DNA from: JAHEDH01 sp963753285
Lineage (GTDB): Bacteria; Actinomycetota; Acidimicrobiia; Spongiisociales; ZC4RG35
DNA length: 64,000 nt
Assembly (NCBI GenBank): GCA_963753285.1
Contig: CAVWBT010000003.1
Coordinates: forward strand, 434,001 to 498,000
Reading direction: 5' to 3'
The notes beneath the pieces were generated by a model, which was not told the DNA's origin, searched no databases, and was given only the letters and a program-made list of their open reading frames with translations. A program made the position numbers and the translations under genes. This document shows positions 36,801 to 45,002 of the stretch, piece after piece; positions within the stretch are counted from its first letter, which is position 1, and each line of letters starts with the position of its first letter.

Positions 36801-39516
36801 CGTTGAAGTCGGCGTCCGGCGTGTAGGTCAGCGTCCCATCGCCGTTGTCAGAGACCGTGCCGTTCGCCGCTGCCCCGACCGTCGCAACCGAGAGCGGGTC
36901 GCCGTCGACGTCGGTGTCGTTGCCGACGACGTCGAAGGTCACTGCTGTGTCTTCAGAAGTAGCTGCGGCATCATCGACTGCCACCGGGGCGTCGTTTACG
37001 ACACCGACCGTCACGGTGACGGTGGCGCTGTTCGATACGAGCGCGCCGTCGGTGGCGATGTAGGTGAACGTGTCGGTTCCGTTGGAGTCGAGATCCGGCG
37101 TGTAGGTGAGGGTGCCGTCGCCGTTGTCGGTGACGGCGCCGTTGGCGCCCTGGGTGAAGCTGTCGATCGAGAGCGGATCGCCGTCGACGTCGGTGTCGTT
37201 CGTGAGGACGCTCACGACGACGGCGGTGTCCTCGAGGGTCGAAACGGAGTCATCGCTCGCCACCGGGGCATCGTTGGCGGCCGTGACGGTGACAGAGACC
37301 ACTGCGGTGTCGCAGAGTGCGGACGCGTCGCAGATCTCGTAGGTGAACGAGTCGGAGCCGTTGAAGTCGAGATCGGGTGTGTAGGTGATCGACCCAGGGA
37401 ATGGGCCGGGGGCGGCGCTCCCATTCGACGGGGCGGCCGTGACCGAGGTGGTGGTCGGGTCGAGGTCGCCGTCCACGTCGGTGTCGTTCCCGACAACGTC
37501 GATCACCACTGCGGTGTCCTCGCTGGTCGAGGCGGTATCAGGGTTCGCCACCGGAGCATCGGCGACCGAAGTCACGGACAAGGTGACGGTGGCCGTGTTG
37601 GAGGTCAGGGTCCCGTCGGTGGCGACGTAAGTGAAGCTGTCTGTCCCGTTGAAGTCGAGGTCGGGCGCGTAGGTGACGGTGCCATCACCGTTGTCTGTCA
37701 CGGTCCCGTTGGCGCCCTGCGTGAAGGAATCGATCGAGAGCGGATCGCCGTCGATGTCGGTGTCGTTGGCGAGCACACCGATGGTGACGGCGGTGTCCTC
37801 TGCCGTGCTGGCGGCGTCGTCGACCGCGACCGGTGCGTCGTTGACTGCGGTCACGGTCACGATGATCGTTGCCGTGTTCGAGGTGAACGCGCCGTCGGTG
37901 GCGGAGTAGGTGAAGGTCGCGGTCCCGACGAAGTCGGCGGCAGGCGTGTAGGTGACGGTCCCATCACCGTTGTCGACCACCGTGCCGCTCGAAGCAGCGC
38001 CGAGTGTGCCGACCACCAGGGTGTCGCCATCGCCGTCGGTGTCGTTCGCCACCACGTCGATGATCACCGACGTGTCCTCGGGGGTCGACGCCGTGTCCTC
38101 GACCGCCACCGGGGCATCGGGCAGTGGGTTGACCGCCACGGTGACCGTGGCGATATTGGAGTTGTCTGTCCCGTCGGTGACCGAGTAGACGAAGCTGTCG
38201 GTGCCGTTGAAGTCGGCGTTCGGGGTATAGGTGACGGTGCCGTCACCGTTGTCGACGACGGCGCCGTTGCCTCCGTTCGACACACTCACGATCGACAGGG
38301 TGTCGCCCTCGGTGTCGGTGTCGTTGGCGAGCAGGTCGATGACGACCGCCGTGTCCTCGTCGGTGGTCGAGGCATCGTCGTTCGCCACCGGTGCGTCGTT
38401 GACGGCGTTGACGGTGACGACCACGTTGACGGTGTTCGATGTGTCGGTGCCGTCGGTTGCCGAGTAGCTGAAGGTGTCGAGTCCGTTGAAGTCGGCGTTC
38501 GGGATGTAGGTGACCGTCCCGTCACCGTTGTCGGAGACCGTGCCATTGCTGCCCTGAGTGAACACGTCCACCACGAGGGAGTCACCGTCTGCGTCGGTGT
38601 CGTTGGCCACGAGGTCGATCACGACTGCGGTGTCCTCGTCGGTGGTGGCGGTGTCTCCAGCGGCGACTGGCGCATCGTTGACGGAGTTCACTGTCACCGT
38701 CACCGTGGCCGCATTCGAGTTGACCGTCCCGTCGCTCACCGAGTAGGTGAACGTGTCGGTGCCGTTGAAGTCGGCGTTCGGGGTGTAGGTGACCGTGCCG
38801 TCACCGTTGTCGGAGACGGAGCCATTCGCACCGTTGGAGAGGCCGACGACGGTGAGCGTATCGCCGTCGACGTCGACGTCGTTGCCGACGAGATCGATGA
38901 CTGCCGGCGTGTCCTCGGACGTGAAGCCGGCATCGTCGTTCGCCACCGGTGCGTCGTTGACCGGGGTGACGGTCACCGAGACCGGTGGGCTCAGCATGTC
39001 GCCGCCGTTGCCGTCGCTGACGGTGTATGTGAAGGAGTCGGAGCCGTTGAAGTCGGGGTCGGGGCTGTAGGTGACGGTGCCATCGCCGTTGTCGACCACG
39101 GTGCCGTTCGAGCCCTGGGTGATGGCGATGACCGACAGCGTGTCCCCGTCGGCATCGGTGTCGTTTGTGAGGACGTCGATCACGACCGCGGTGTCCTCAT
39201 CCGTGGTGGCGGAGTCTGCTCCGGCGACTGGTGGGTCGTTGAGCGCATTGATGGTCACGGTCACCGTGGCGGTGTTGGACGTTGCTGTACCGTCGGTAGC
39301 GGTGTAGGTGAAGGAGTCGGTGCCGTTGAAGTCGGCGTCCGGGGTGTACGTCACGGAGCCGTCGCCGTTGTCCGACACGGTGCCGTTCGTCGCCTTGGGT
39401 GAAAGAGTCGACCAGCAGGGTGTCGCCTTCGGTGTCGATGTCATTCGCCACGACATCGATGACCACGGCTGTGTCCTCGTCGGTCGTTGCCGAGTCGTCG
39501 TTCGCCACTGGCACAT
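33895..39516 (-). CDS. giant surface protein, C-terminal piece (repeats 10-23, cadherin-like domains, membrane anchor)
   Basis: 1873-residue frame; authentic from about 39398. Fourteen more Big_9-like units lead to two cadherin-like domains (VVSDVIGSIPETTSSGDPIGN; ISASDPDGGSLTYSA), a Thr/Pro linker (TTAAPSTTAPPTDPTTAEN) and a further Big_9-like domain. Near 34200-34330 come hydrophobic segments (FVLFGIPFFGLIASEVL; APLIAFVVVAAVTLLAT) followed by RRSFNL, a membrane anchor. The final about 100 residues include TNGTLWVEVVTSAGPAWVEA, an SH3-like pattern. Stop overlaps the ATG of the 122-residue gene. Confidence 0.78.
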   Translation of the reverse strand: MCQWRTTTRQRPTRTQPWSSMSWRMTSTPKATPCWSTLSPKATNGTVSDNGDGSVTYTPDADFNGTDSFTYTATDGTATSNTATVTVTINALNDPPVAGADSATTDEDTAVVIDVLTNDTDADGDTLSVIAITQGSNGTVVDNGDGTVTYSPDPDFNGSDSFTYTVSDGNGGDMLSPPVSVTVTPVNDAPVANDDAGFTSEDTPAVIDLVGNDVDVDGDTLTVVGLSNGANGSVSDNGDGTVTYTPNADFNGTDTFTYSVSDGTVNSNAATVTVTVNSVNDAPVAAGDTATTDEDTAVVIDLVANDTDADGDSLVVDVFTQGSNGTVSDNGDGTVTYIPNADFNGLDTFSYSATDGTDTSNTVNVVVTVNAVNDAPVANDDASTTDEDTAVVIDLLANDTDTEGDTLSIVSVSNGGNGAVVDNGDGTVTYTPNADFNGTDSFVYSVTDGTDNSNIATVTVAVNPLPDAPVAVEDTASTPEDTSVIIDVVANDTDGDGDTLVVGTLGAASSGTVVDNGDGTVTYTPAADFVGTATFTYSATDGAFTSNTATIIVTVTAVNDAPVAVDDAASTAEDTAVTIGVLANDTDIDGDPLSIDSFTQGANGTVTDNGDGTVTYAPDLDFNGTDSFTYVATDGTLTSNTATVTLSVTSVADAPVANPDTASTSEDTAVVIDVVGNDTDVDGDLDPTTTSVTAAPSNGSAAPGPFPGSITYTPDLDFNGSDSFTYEICDASALCDTAVVSVTVTAANDAPVASDDSVSTLEDTAVVVSVLTNDTDVDGDPLSIDSFTQGANGAVTDNGDGTLTYTPDLDSNGTDTFTYIATDGALVSNSATVTVTVGVVNDAPVAVDDAAATSEDTAVTFDVVGNDTDVDGDPLSVATVGAAANGTVSDNGDGTLTYTPDADFNGIDSFTYTVIDGTDTSNTASVTVTVTAVNDAPVAADDTGTTAEDAAITIDLLGNDSDVDGDPLSVATVGAAANGSVVDNGDGTVTYTPDADFNGSDGFTYTASDGTTTSNTATVTVTVTAVNDAPVAADDTLTTAEDTAVTVDLVGNDSDADGDPLSIATVGAAGNGSVVDNGDGTVTYTPNLDFNGVDSFTYTVTDGTDTSNAATVTATVTAVNDVPVAGDDAVVTDEDIAVTFDFVGNDVDADGDPLSIDSWSPAANGTVTDNGDGTFTYTPAVDFNGTDSFTYTVTDGAATSNVATVTVTVNAVNDAPVAIDDTAATSSDRTVNVDVVANDIDLDGDLLTVVGVGAATGGTATDNGDGTIGFNPNTSFSGEATFTYTVSDGALTDTALVTVSVTLANTPPVVSDVIGSIPETTSSGDPIGNVIATDPDGDGMVYTVSGDARIRVDGSGRLTLVGVVSAGDLLLGTVTVTDANGASTTASIAITVTAVNQAPVISDQAFAVDSDTATGSGVGSISASDPDGGSLTYSAIGSSPFAVDASGRVSVAGALDSYSGDTVTFSVIVTDSDGLSAAATITVTVRGVTPTNTTAAPSTTAPPTDPTTAENRPPVAGDDVVIGSEDSPKQFNPLSNDTDADGDPLTLTWIQTPSEGEIRRSSGYEFVPAPDWSGTTTAQYRISDGRGGSDIGTVTFVINPVNDAPRIQTTTEPATVSSGGSVEIPIPRIVDPENDGYTISLGDPEHGTAEIVDGKIIYTPDPGYEGQDTIQLFVVDTAGAGSRGLIIIEVVIDGATISVKILDLGEIGTDPNSNGGLLAGGPGGRGDGGEQFVLFGIPFFGLIASEVLSATWAVRAPLIAFVVVAAVTLLATTRRSFNLAVKPLPVARSSDLTWSVVLVGEFERLPALSGPDHSHKAISWFDAGVTGIESTGKLMMTNGTLWVEVVTSAGPAWVEARHVTPGRPESGESHRHR

Positions 39517-42020
39517 CGTTCACGGCAGTCACCGTCACGGTCACCGTGGCGGTGTTCGACGTGGCCGTGCCGTCGGTGGCGACGTAGGTGAAGGCGTCCG
39601 GGCCGTTGAAGTTGGCGACTGGGGTGTACGTCAGGGTTCCGTCGCCGTTGTCCGTCACCGTGCCGTTCGCGGGCTGCGTGAACGAGTCGATCGACAACGT
39701 GTCGCCGTCGGCGTCGGTGTCGTTCGCCAACACGCTCACCACGACTGCGGTGTCCTCATCGCTCGTCACGGAATCGTCGACCGCCACGGGAGCATCCGCA
39801 ACCGGACTCACCGTCACGCTCACCGTCGCCGTGTTGGATGGGTTCGCACCATCCGTCGCCACGTAAGTGAAGGTGTCTGAGCCCGAGTAGTCGGCGTCCG
39901 GCGTGTATGTGAGGGTGCCGTCACCGTTATCGGTCACGGTGCCATTGGTCGGCTGCGTGAACGAGTCGATCGACAGGGTGTCGCCATCTGCGTCCATGTC
40001 ATTCGCCAGCAATGCGACGACGACCGGCGTGTCCTCGGGAGTCGTCACCGAATCGGCGACCGCAACCGGCACATCACTCACAGGAGTCACCGTCACGCTC
40101 ACTGTCGCGGTATTCGACGTTGCGACGCCATCGGTCGCGACATAGGTGAAGCTGTCCGATCCGAAAAGGTCGGCCGCCGGCGTGTAGGTGAGCGTGCCGT
40201 CACCGTTGTCGGTCACGGTGCCATTGGTCGGCTGGGAGAACGAGTCGATCGACAGGGTGTCGCCGTCGGCGTCGTTGTCATTCGCCAGCACTACCACGAC
40301 CACCGGCGTGTCCTCGGGAGTCGTCGCCGCATCGTCGACCGCCACCGGAGCGTCGTTCACCGGGCTGACTGTGACGGAGACCGTTGCGACGTTGGAGGGG
40401 TCGGTGCCGTCGGTGATCGAATAGGTGAACGGGTCCGAGCCGCTGAAGTTCGCGTCGGGCGTGTAGGTGACCGTGCCGTCGCCGTTGTCGACCACCGTGC
40501 CGTTCGACGGTTGGCCGATCCCCTGGATCGACAGCGAGTCGTCCTCGATGTCGGTGTCATTGGCCAGCAGGACGATGACCACCGCGGTGTCCTCGGCGGT
40601 CGTTGCAGAGTCGTCGACCGCCACCGGGGCGTCGTTCACCGACGTCACCGTCACTGTCACTGTGGCGGTGTTCGACGCATCCGTGCCATCGGTCGCCACG
40701 TAGGTGAAGCTGTCGGAACCGAAGTACTCGGCGTCCGGGGTGTAGGTGAGGGTGCCGTCGCCGTTGTCGGTCACCGTGCCGTTGGTCGGCTGGGTGAACG
40801 AGTCGATCGAGAGCGTGTCGCCTTCGGGGTCGGAGTCGTTCGCCAGTGGAGCGACTACGAGCGCCGTGTCCTCCGGTGTAGTCACCGAGTCGTCGGCTGC
40901 GACCGGCACATCGTTCACGGCATTCACCGTCATGGTCACCGTGGCGGAGTTCGAGGTCACCGTCCCGTCCGAGGCGACGTAGGTGAAGCTGTCCGAGCCC
41001 GAGTAGTTCGCATCCGGGGTGTAGGTGAGGGTGCCGTCGCCGTTGTCGGTCACCGTGCCGTTCGTCGGCTGCGTGAACGACTCGATCGACAGGGTGTCGC
41101 CATCGACGTCGGTGTCGTTGGCGAGCACCGAGACGATGACTGCGGTGTCCTCCGCCGTCGAGGCGGAGTCGTCGACCGCGACGGGGGTGTCGTTGACCGG
41201 GGTGACTGTCACCCACACGGTCGCCGAGTTCGACGAGTTCGTCCCATCCGTCGCCGTGTAGGTGAAGCTCTCCGTTCCGTTGTAGTCGGCGTCGGGGGTG
41301 TATGTGACGGTCCCGTCACCGTTGTCGACGACGGTGCCGTTGGCGGGCTGGATGATCGATCCGACCAAAAGCGAATCTCCGTCCGGGTCGGTGTCGTTGG
41401 CGACCAGGTCGATTGCAACTGGGGTGTCCTCGGCGGTGGTGGCGCTGTCCCCGACCGCCACCGGCGGATCGTCGTTCACCGGGTTCACCGTCACCGTGAC
41501 CGTGGCGATGTTGGAGTTGTCGGCGCCGTCGGTCACCGAGTACACGAACGAGTCGGACCCGAACCAATCGGCGTTCGGGGTGTAGGTGACGGTGCCGTCA
41601 CCGTTGTCCACCACCGACCCGTTCGCACCATTCGACACACTGACGAAGGAGAGCGTGTCGCCCTCGACATCGGTGTCATTGGCGAGCAGGTCGATGACCA
41701 CCGCCGTGTCCTCATCCGTCGTCGCCGAATCGTCGTTGGCGACCGGAGCGTCATTGACGGCCGACACCGTCACAGTGACGGTTGCATTATTTGAGGTGTT
41801 CGTCCCGTCGGTCGCCGAGTAGGTGAACGAGTCGGAACCGTTGAAGTTCAGGTTGGGCGTGTAGGTCACGGTCCCGTCACCGTTGTCGACCACCGACCCG
41901 TTCGCCGCCGAACCGAGCGTGTCGACCAGGAGCGTGTCGCCGTTCGGGTCGGTGTCGTTGGCGGAGACGTCGATCACGGCGGCGGTGTCCTCGAGCGAGA
42001 ATGCCGAGTCGTCGACGGCA
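35640..42020 (-). repeat. tandem 279-bp coding repeats (about 23 units)
   Basis: Units of 279 bp (93 codons) run head to tail, visible as regular recurrence of the PVAxDD...EDTAV and NGTVTDNGDGTLTYTP segments. Some neighbouring units are very alike at DNA level (for example those between about 39600 and 41200 share SFTQPTNGTVTDNGDGTL), which suggests recent duplication or gene conversion. The opposite strand is open in several units only as a by-product of the repeat. Confidence 0.85.
39197..41977 (-). CDS. giant surface protein, piece 4 (tandem Big_9-like repeats 1-10)
   Basis: 926-residue frame; authentic from about 42025 to 39398. Ten copies of a 93-residue unit of form VNDAPVAVDDSATTAEDT, LANDTDADGDTLSIDSF, TPDADYSGSDTFTYVATDG and TVTVTV. 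Asp-rich NDTDADGD segments are typical calcium-binding turns. Such cadherin/Big_9-type repeats give long, stiff stalks in bacterial adhesins. The last 50 residues as sequenced are a frameshifted shadow. Confidence 0.75.
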   Translation of the reverse strand: MIDVSANDTDPNGDTLLVDTLGSAANGSVVDNGDGTVTYTPNLNFNGSDSFTYSATDGTNTSNNATVTVTVSAVNDAPVANDDSATTDEDTAVVIDLLANDTDVEGDTLSFVSVSNGANGSVVDNGDGTVTYTPNADWFGSDSFVYSVTDGADNSNIATVTVTVNPVNDDPPVAVGDSATTAEDTPVAIDLVANDTDPDGDSLLVGSIIQPANGTVVDNGDGTVTYTPDADYNGTESFTYTATDGTNSSNSATVWVTVTPVNDTPVAVDDSASTAEDTAVIVSVLANDTDVDGDTLSIESFTQPTNGTVTDNGDGTLTYTPDANYSGSDSFTYVASDGTVTSNSATVTMTVNAVNDVPVAADDSVTTPEDTALVVAPLANDSDPEGDTLSIDSFTQPTNGTVTDNGDGTLTYTPDAEYFGSDSFTYVATDGTDASNTATVTVTVTSVNDAPVAVDDSATTAEDTAVVIVLLANDTDIEDDSLSIQGIGQPSNGTVVDNGDGTVTYTPDANFSGSDPFTYSITDGTDPSNVATVSVTVSPVNDAPVAVDDAATTPEDTPVVVVVLANDNDADGDTLSIDSFSQPTNGTVTDNGDGTLTYTPAADLFGSDSFTYVATDGVATSNTATVSVTVTPVSDVPVAVADSVTTPEDTPVVVALLANDMDADGDTLSIDSFTQPTNGTVTDNGDGTLTYTPDADYSGSDTFTYVATDGANPSNTATVSVTVSPVADAPVAVDDSVTSDEDTAVVVSVLANDTDADGDTLSIDSFTQPANGTVTDNGDGTLTYTPVANFNGPDAFTYVATDGTATSNTATVTVTVTAVNDVPVANDDSATTDEDTAVVIDVVANDIDTEGDTLLVDSFTQGDERHRVGQRRRLRDVHPGRRLQRHRLLHLHRYRRYSNVQHRHGDRDHQCAQRPTSRRSRLRHHG

Positions 42021-42255
42021 ACCGGACGTTACGCCGACGACGGTGACGGCGGCCGAGAACTCGGACGTGTCCCCGTATGAGCCCCCGCCGAGGTCGTGAG
42101 TGGCAGTAGCCGTGACCACATCACCGATCGTCCCACCGAACGTGTGGCTGAGCCCGCTCCCGGCAGTCACTACGACCGACGACACGAAGCTCTCGCCCTC
42201 GCCGAAACCAGAGCCATCGGCCCCCGACGGATTGGTGAAGAACTCCACCCGATAG

Positions 42256-44484
42256 TTACCCGCCGGCACATCGAGATCGAACTCGACGGTGACCGTCCCA
42301 CCAGCTCTCGCTTGCGGACGTGATCACCGGGTAGTTGAGGAGATCGTTGGCGCCGGAATCCCCGTCGCCGACATCATTGGAGGTGACGCCGTTGAGGTCG
42401 AGATCGATGCCGAGGTTGCCGTTGCCGTAGATGGCGTTGCCGAGAATGGCATTGTCTGCAGCCGAGGCGCCATGGACGACCACACCGAAGTAGCCGTTGG
42501 TTGCGATCGTGTTGCCCTCACCGGCTCCTGCGCCACCGACCAGGTTGCCGGCCGTGTTCGAGAGGTACACGCCGGATCGCGTCGTGCTCTCGGTGCCGTT
42601 CGGGATCGAGCCGCTCTCGGCACGGTCGAGGCCGATGATGTTGTTCTGGATGACATTGCCGGTTCCGTCAGGTCCCCAGACGTAGATCCCGTACCAGGGG
42701 TTGCCTGAAATGACGTTTCCGGTCGCCGGGGTGCCGATGATGGTTCCCGACGTGTTGAGCAGGTAGATGCCGATCTGCTGATACTGCGGCACACCGTCGT
42801 AGGGGACGGTTGCGAACCCGGTCCGGTCGACCCCGATGTAATTGTTGATGATCTGGGTTCCCCCGGATGTCACGGCAGCCCCGTCCGACCAGTCGTCGAC
42901 GGCGATGCCACGCTGTCGGTTTCCCGAGATGACGTTGCGGTCGGCGCCGGCGGTACCGCCGATGACGTTGTTGGGGGATTGATCGATGAGAACGCCTTGG
43001 GTGGTGTTGCCGACCGCTCCCGTCACGCCGTCGGCGGCGGTCCCGATGTAGTTCCCTGCGATCGTGCTGGCCGAGCCACCGGTGATGGCGACTCCGGTGG
43101 CGAAGCGGTTGACGACGAAACCGCGGATCTCGACAGTGCTCGCCGACACCTGGAGCCCGATGCCTCCCGCTGTCGTTCCCACGAGTTCGACTTCGGGTCC
43201 GAGGTCGTTGATCAAGTAGCCCTGACCGGTGGCGTATGTGGTCTGGGTGGTTGCGTCGAGAACAACGGCGTCATCGGTGATGGCCGGGAGAGACGTCGCC
43301 GGTTGGATCCGCCAGTAGCTCCCCCCGGCACCAAGATTCTGGTAGCCGGCGTCGGAGTCCGGGATGGCGAAGCCGATGGAGTCGACGTTGGCAGAGGCGT
43401 TGGCTTCCTGGATGGCCGCCCGGAGCGTGCACTCGGGTGCCGCTCCGACGGTCCCTCCGGTGTCACACGCACCGTTGCCGGGGATGGCGTCGGCTGTGTC
43501 ACCGGTCGAGTTCACGGTCAACGAGCCGTCGGAGACGGTGTACGCGGCCGAGAACTCGGACGTATCGCCATACGAGCCACCACCGAGATCATGCGTGGCG
43601 GTGGCGGTGATGACATCACCAGGAGCGCCGGCGAAGGTGTGGCTCAGAGCCGAGCCTGCAGTCACGACCACCGCCGACACGAAGGTCTCGCCCTCGCCGT
43701 AGCCGGTTCCGTCGGCGCCGGATGGGTTGGTGAAGAACTCGACCCGGTAGTTGCCTGCCGGCACGTCGAGGTCGAACTCGACCGTGACCGTCCCACCCGA
43801 CTCGGTCGCAGAGGTGATCACCGGGAAGTTGAGTAGGCCGTTGGCTCCCGAGTCGCCGTCGCCGGCGTCGTTGGTGGTGAGGCCATCGTCACCGAGGTCG
43901 ATGCCGATGTTCGTGTTGGAGTAGATCGAGTTGCCGAGGATCGGGTTGGCGGAGGCAGAAGCGTTCTGGATGTCGACCCCTCGACCGCCGTTGTAGGCGA
44001 TGGTGTTGCCGGCCCCTGCCGCAGCCCCGCCAATGCGATGTCCGTCTTCGGTCGTGACACGCACACCGTTGGTGCCGTTGCCGAGTGCCGTGCTCCCGTC
44101 GGCGCCGACGCCGATCAGGTTGCCCTCGATCACGGTTCCGGTGGTTCCGGTCCCCGGGGAAGCGCCGTCGCTGATGATGATCCCGTCGTTGCCGTTGGCC
44201 GAGATGACGTTGCCTTCACCAGCCGCCGTACCTCCGACGATCGTGTTGTTTGCGCCGGATTCGATCTGCACACCCCGGTCACCGTTCGGAAGGGCAGCGT
44301 TGCCGGTGATGTCGACACCGATGTAGTTGCCCATGATCACGGTGTCAGTCGTCCCGGCGTTCTGGAGGTAGATGCCGTCGGTGCTGTTGCCGGAGATCAC
44401 GTTGCGGAGCCCGGCGGTGGCGCCACCCACGATCGTGGTTGTAGACGCCGCCGAACAGGTTGATGCCGGCGCCGCCGTTGCCAC
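42256..44484 (-). CDS. giant surface protein, piece 3 (beta-helix and CSLREA module 3)
   Basis: 742-residue frame from about 44445 to 42300 of authentic sequence: beta-helix rungs with VISGN/GNYIG, then a strand domain (FDLDVPAGNYRVEFFTNPSG, GDVITATATHDLGGGSYGD), then CSLREA module 3 (CTLRAAIQEANASANVDS) and a second beta-helix ending NDLLNYPVITSASES. The same FDLDVPAG domain recurs in the next frame at about 42040-42300, showing the module has been duplicated. Confidence 0.7.
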   Translation of the reverse strand: MATAAPASTCSAASTTTIVGGATAGLRNVISGNSTDGIYLQNAGTTDTVIMGNYIGVDITGNAALPNGDRGVQIESGANNTIVGGTAAGEGNVISANGNDGIIISDGASPGTGTTGTVIEGNLIGVGADGSTALGNGTNGVRVTTEDGHRIGGAAAGAGNTIAYNGGRGVDIQNASASANPILGNSIYSNTNIGIDLGDDGLTTNDAGDGDSGANGLLNFPVITSATESGGTVTVEFDLDVPAGNYRVEFFTNPSGADGTGYGEGETFVSAVVVTAGSALSHTFAGAPGDVITATATHDLGGGSYGDTSEFSAAYTVSDGSLTVNSTGDTADAIPGNGACDTGGTVGAAPECTLRAAIQEANASANVDSIGFAIPDSDAGYQNLGAGGSYWRIQPATSLPAITDDAVVLDATTQTTYATGQGYLINDLGPEVELVGTTAGGIGLQVSASTVEIRGFVVNRFATGVAITGGSASTIAGNYIGTAADGVTGAVGNTTQGVLIDQSPNNVIGGTAGADRNVISGNRQRGIAVDDWSDGAAVTSGGTQIINNYIGVDRTGFATVPYDGVPQYQQIGIYLLNTSGTIIGTPATGNVISGNPWYGIYVWGPDGTGNVIQNNIIGLDRAESGSIPNGTESTTRSGVYLSNTAGNLVGGAGAGEGNTIATNGYFGVVVHGASAADNAILGNAIYGNGNLGIDLDLNGVTSNDVGDGDSGANDLLNYPVITSASESWWDGHRRVRSRCAGG

Positions 44485-45002
44485 GGTCGAGGAGGCCGGT
44501 GCTGTCGGTGCCGATCAGGTTGCCCTCGATGGTGTTGCCGGTGGTCGCAGCGTTGGGGTTGCCGTCGATGCGTGATGCCCTGCAGGCTGTTGCCCGAGAT
44601 GACGTTGCCTTCGCCGGCGCAGCGGTCGCCGCCGATCTGGGTGGTGTTGGCGCCGTTGTAGAGCACGATGCCATGGCGGCCGTTGGGAACCACGGTCGTG
44701 CCGTCGGCGCCGAGTCCGATGGTGTTCGCCGTGGATGAGGTTGCCACCGCTGACGTCGTCGATCTCCGATCCCGTCGTTGCCGTTGCCCGAGATGACGTT
44801 GCCGGCCCCGGGCTGTCCGATGGTGTTGTTGTCGCTCCGCTGCCGACATGGAGACCGTCGTGGTGTTGGGGATCGGAGCGTTGCCGGTCACGTCGGTGCC
44901 GATGTAGTTGCCGATGATGGTGTTGCCGTCGGTGCCCCAGACGATGATGCCGTCGCCGCCGTTGCCGGAGATGACGTTCCGATCCGCAGCAACGGTTGCC
45001 AC
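44397..45002 (-). pseudogene. giant surface protein, beta-helix stretch with dense frameshifts
   Basis: Beta-helix rungs (NVISGNGGDGIIVWGTDGN, NYIGTDVTGNAPIPN, GLHVGSGATTT, GQPGAGNVISGNGNDGI, EIDDVSGGNLIHG, NTIGLGADGTTVVPNGR, GNVISGNSLQGI) are read only by switching between all three frames at least six times in 600 bases. The rung repeat itself is well preserved, so the loss of frame is recent or a sequencing effect. Confidence 0.6.

Noticed and set aside
35990..41822. Regular plus-strand open frames of about 78 codons every 279 bp
   Set aside because: These recur only because the minus-strand repeat has a constant codon pattern; the products are Ser/Val/Thr-rich with no starts in common.
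35640..42020. CRISPR array
   Set aside because: The units are 279 bp with no short repeat/spacer structure and they code for protein; no cas genes were seen.
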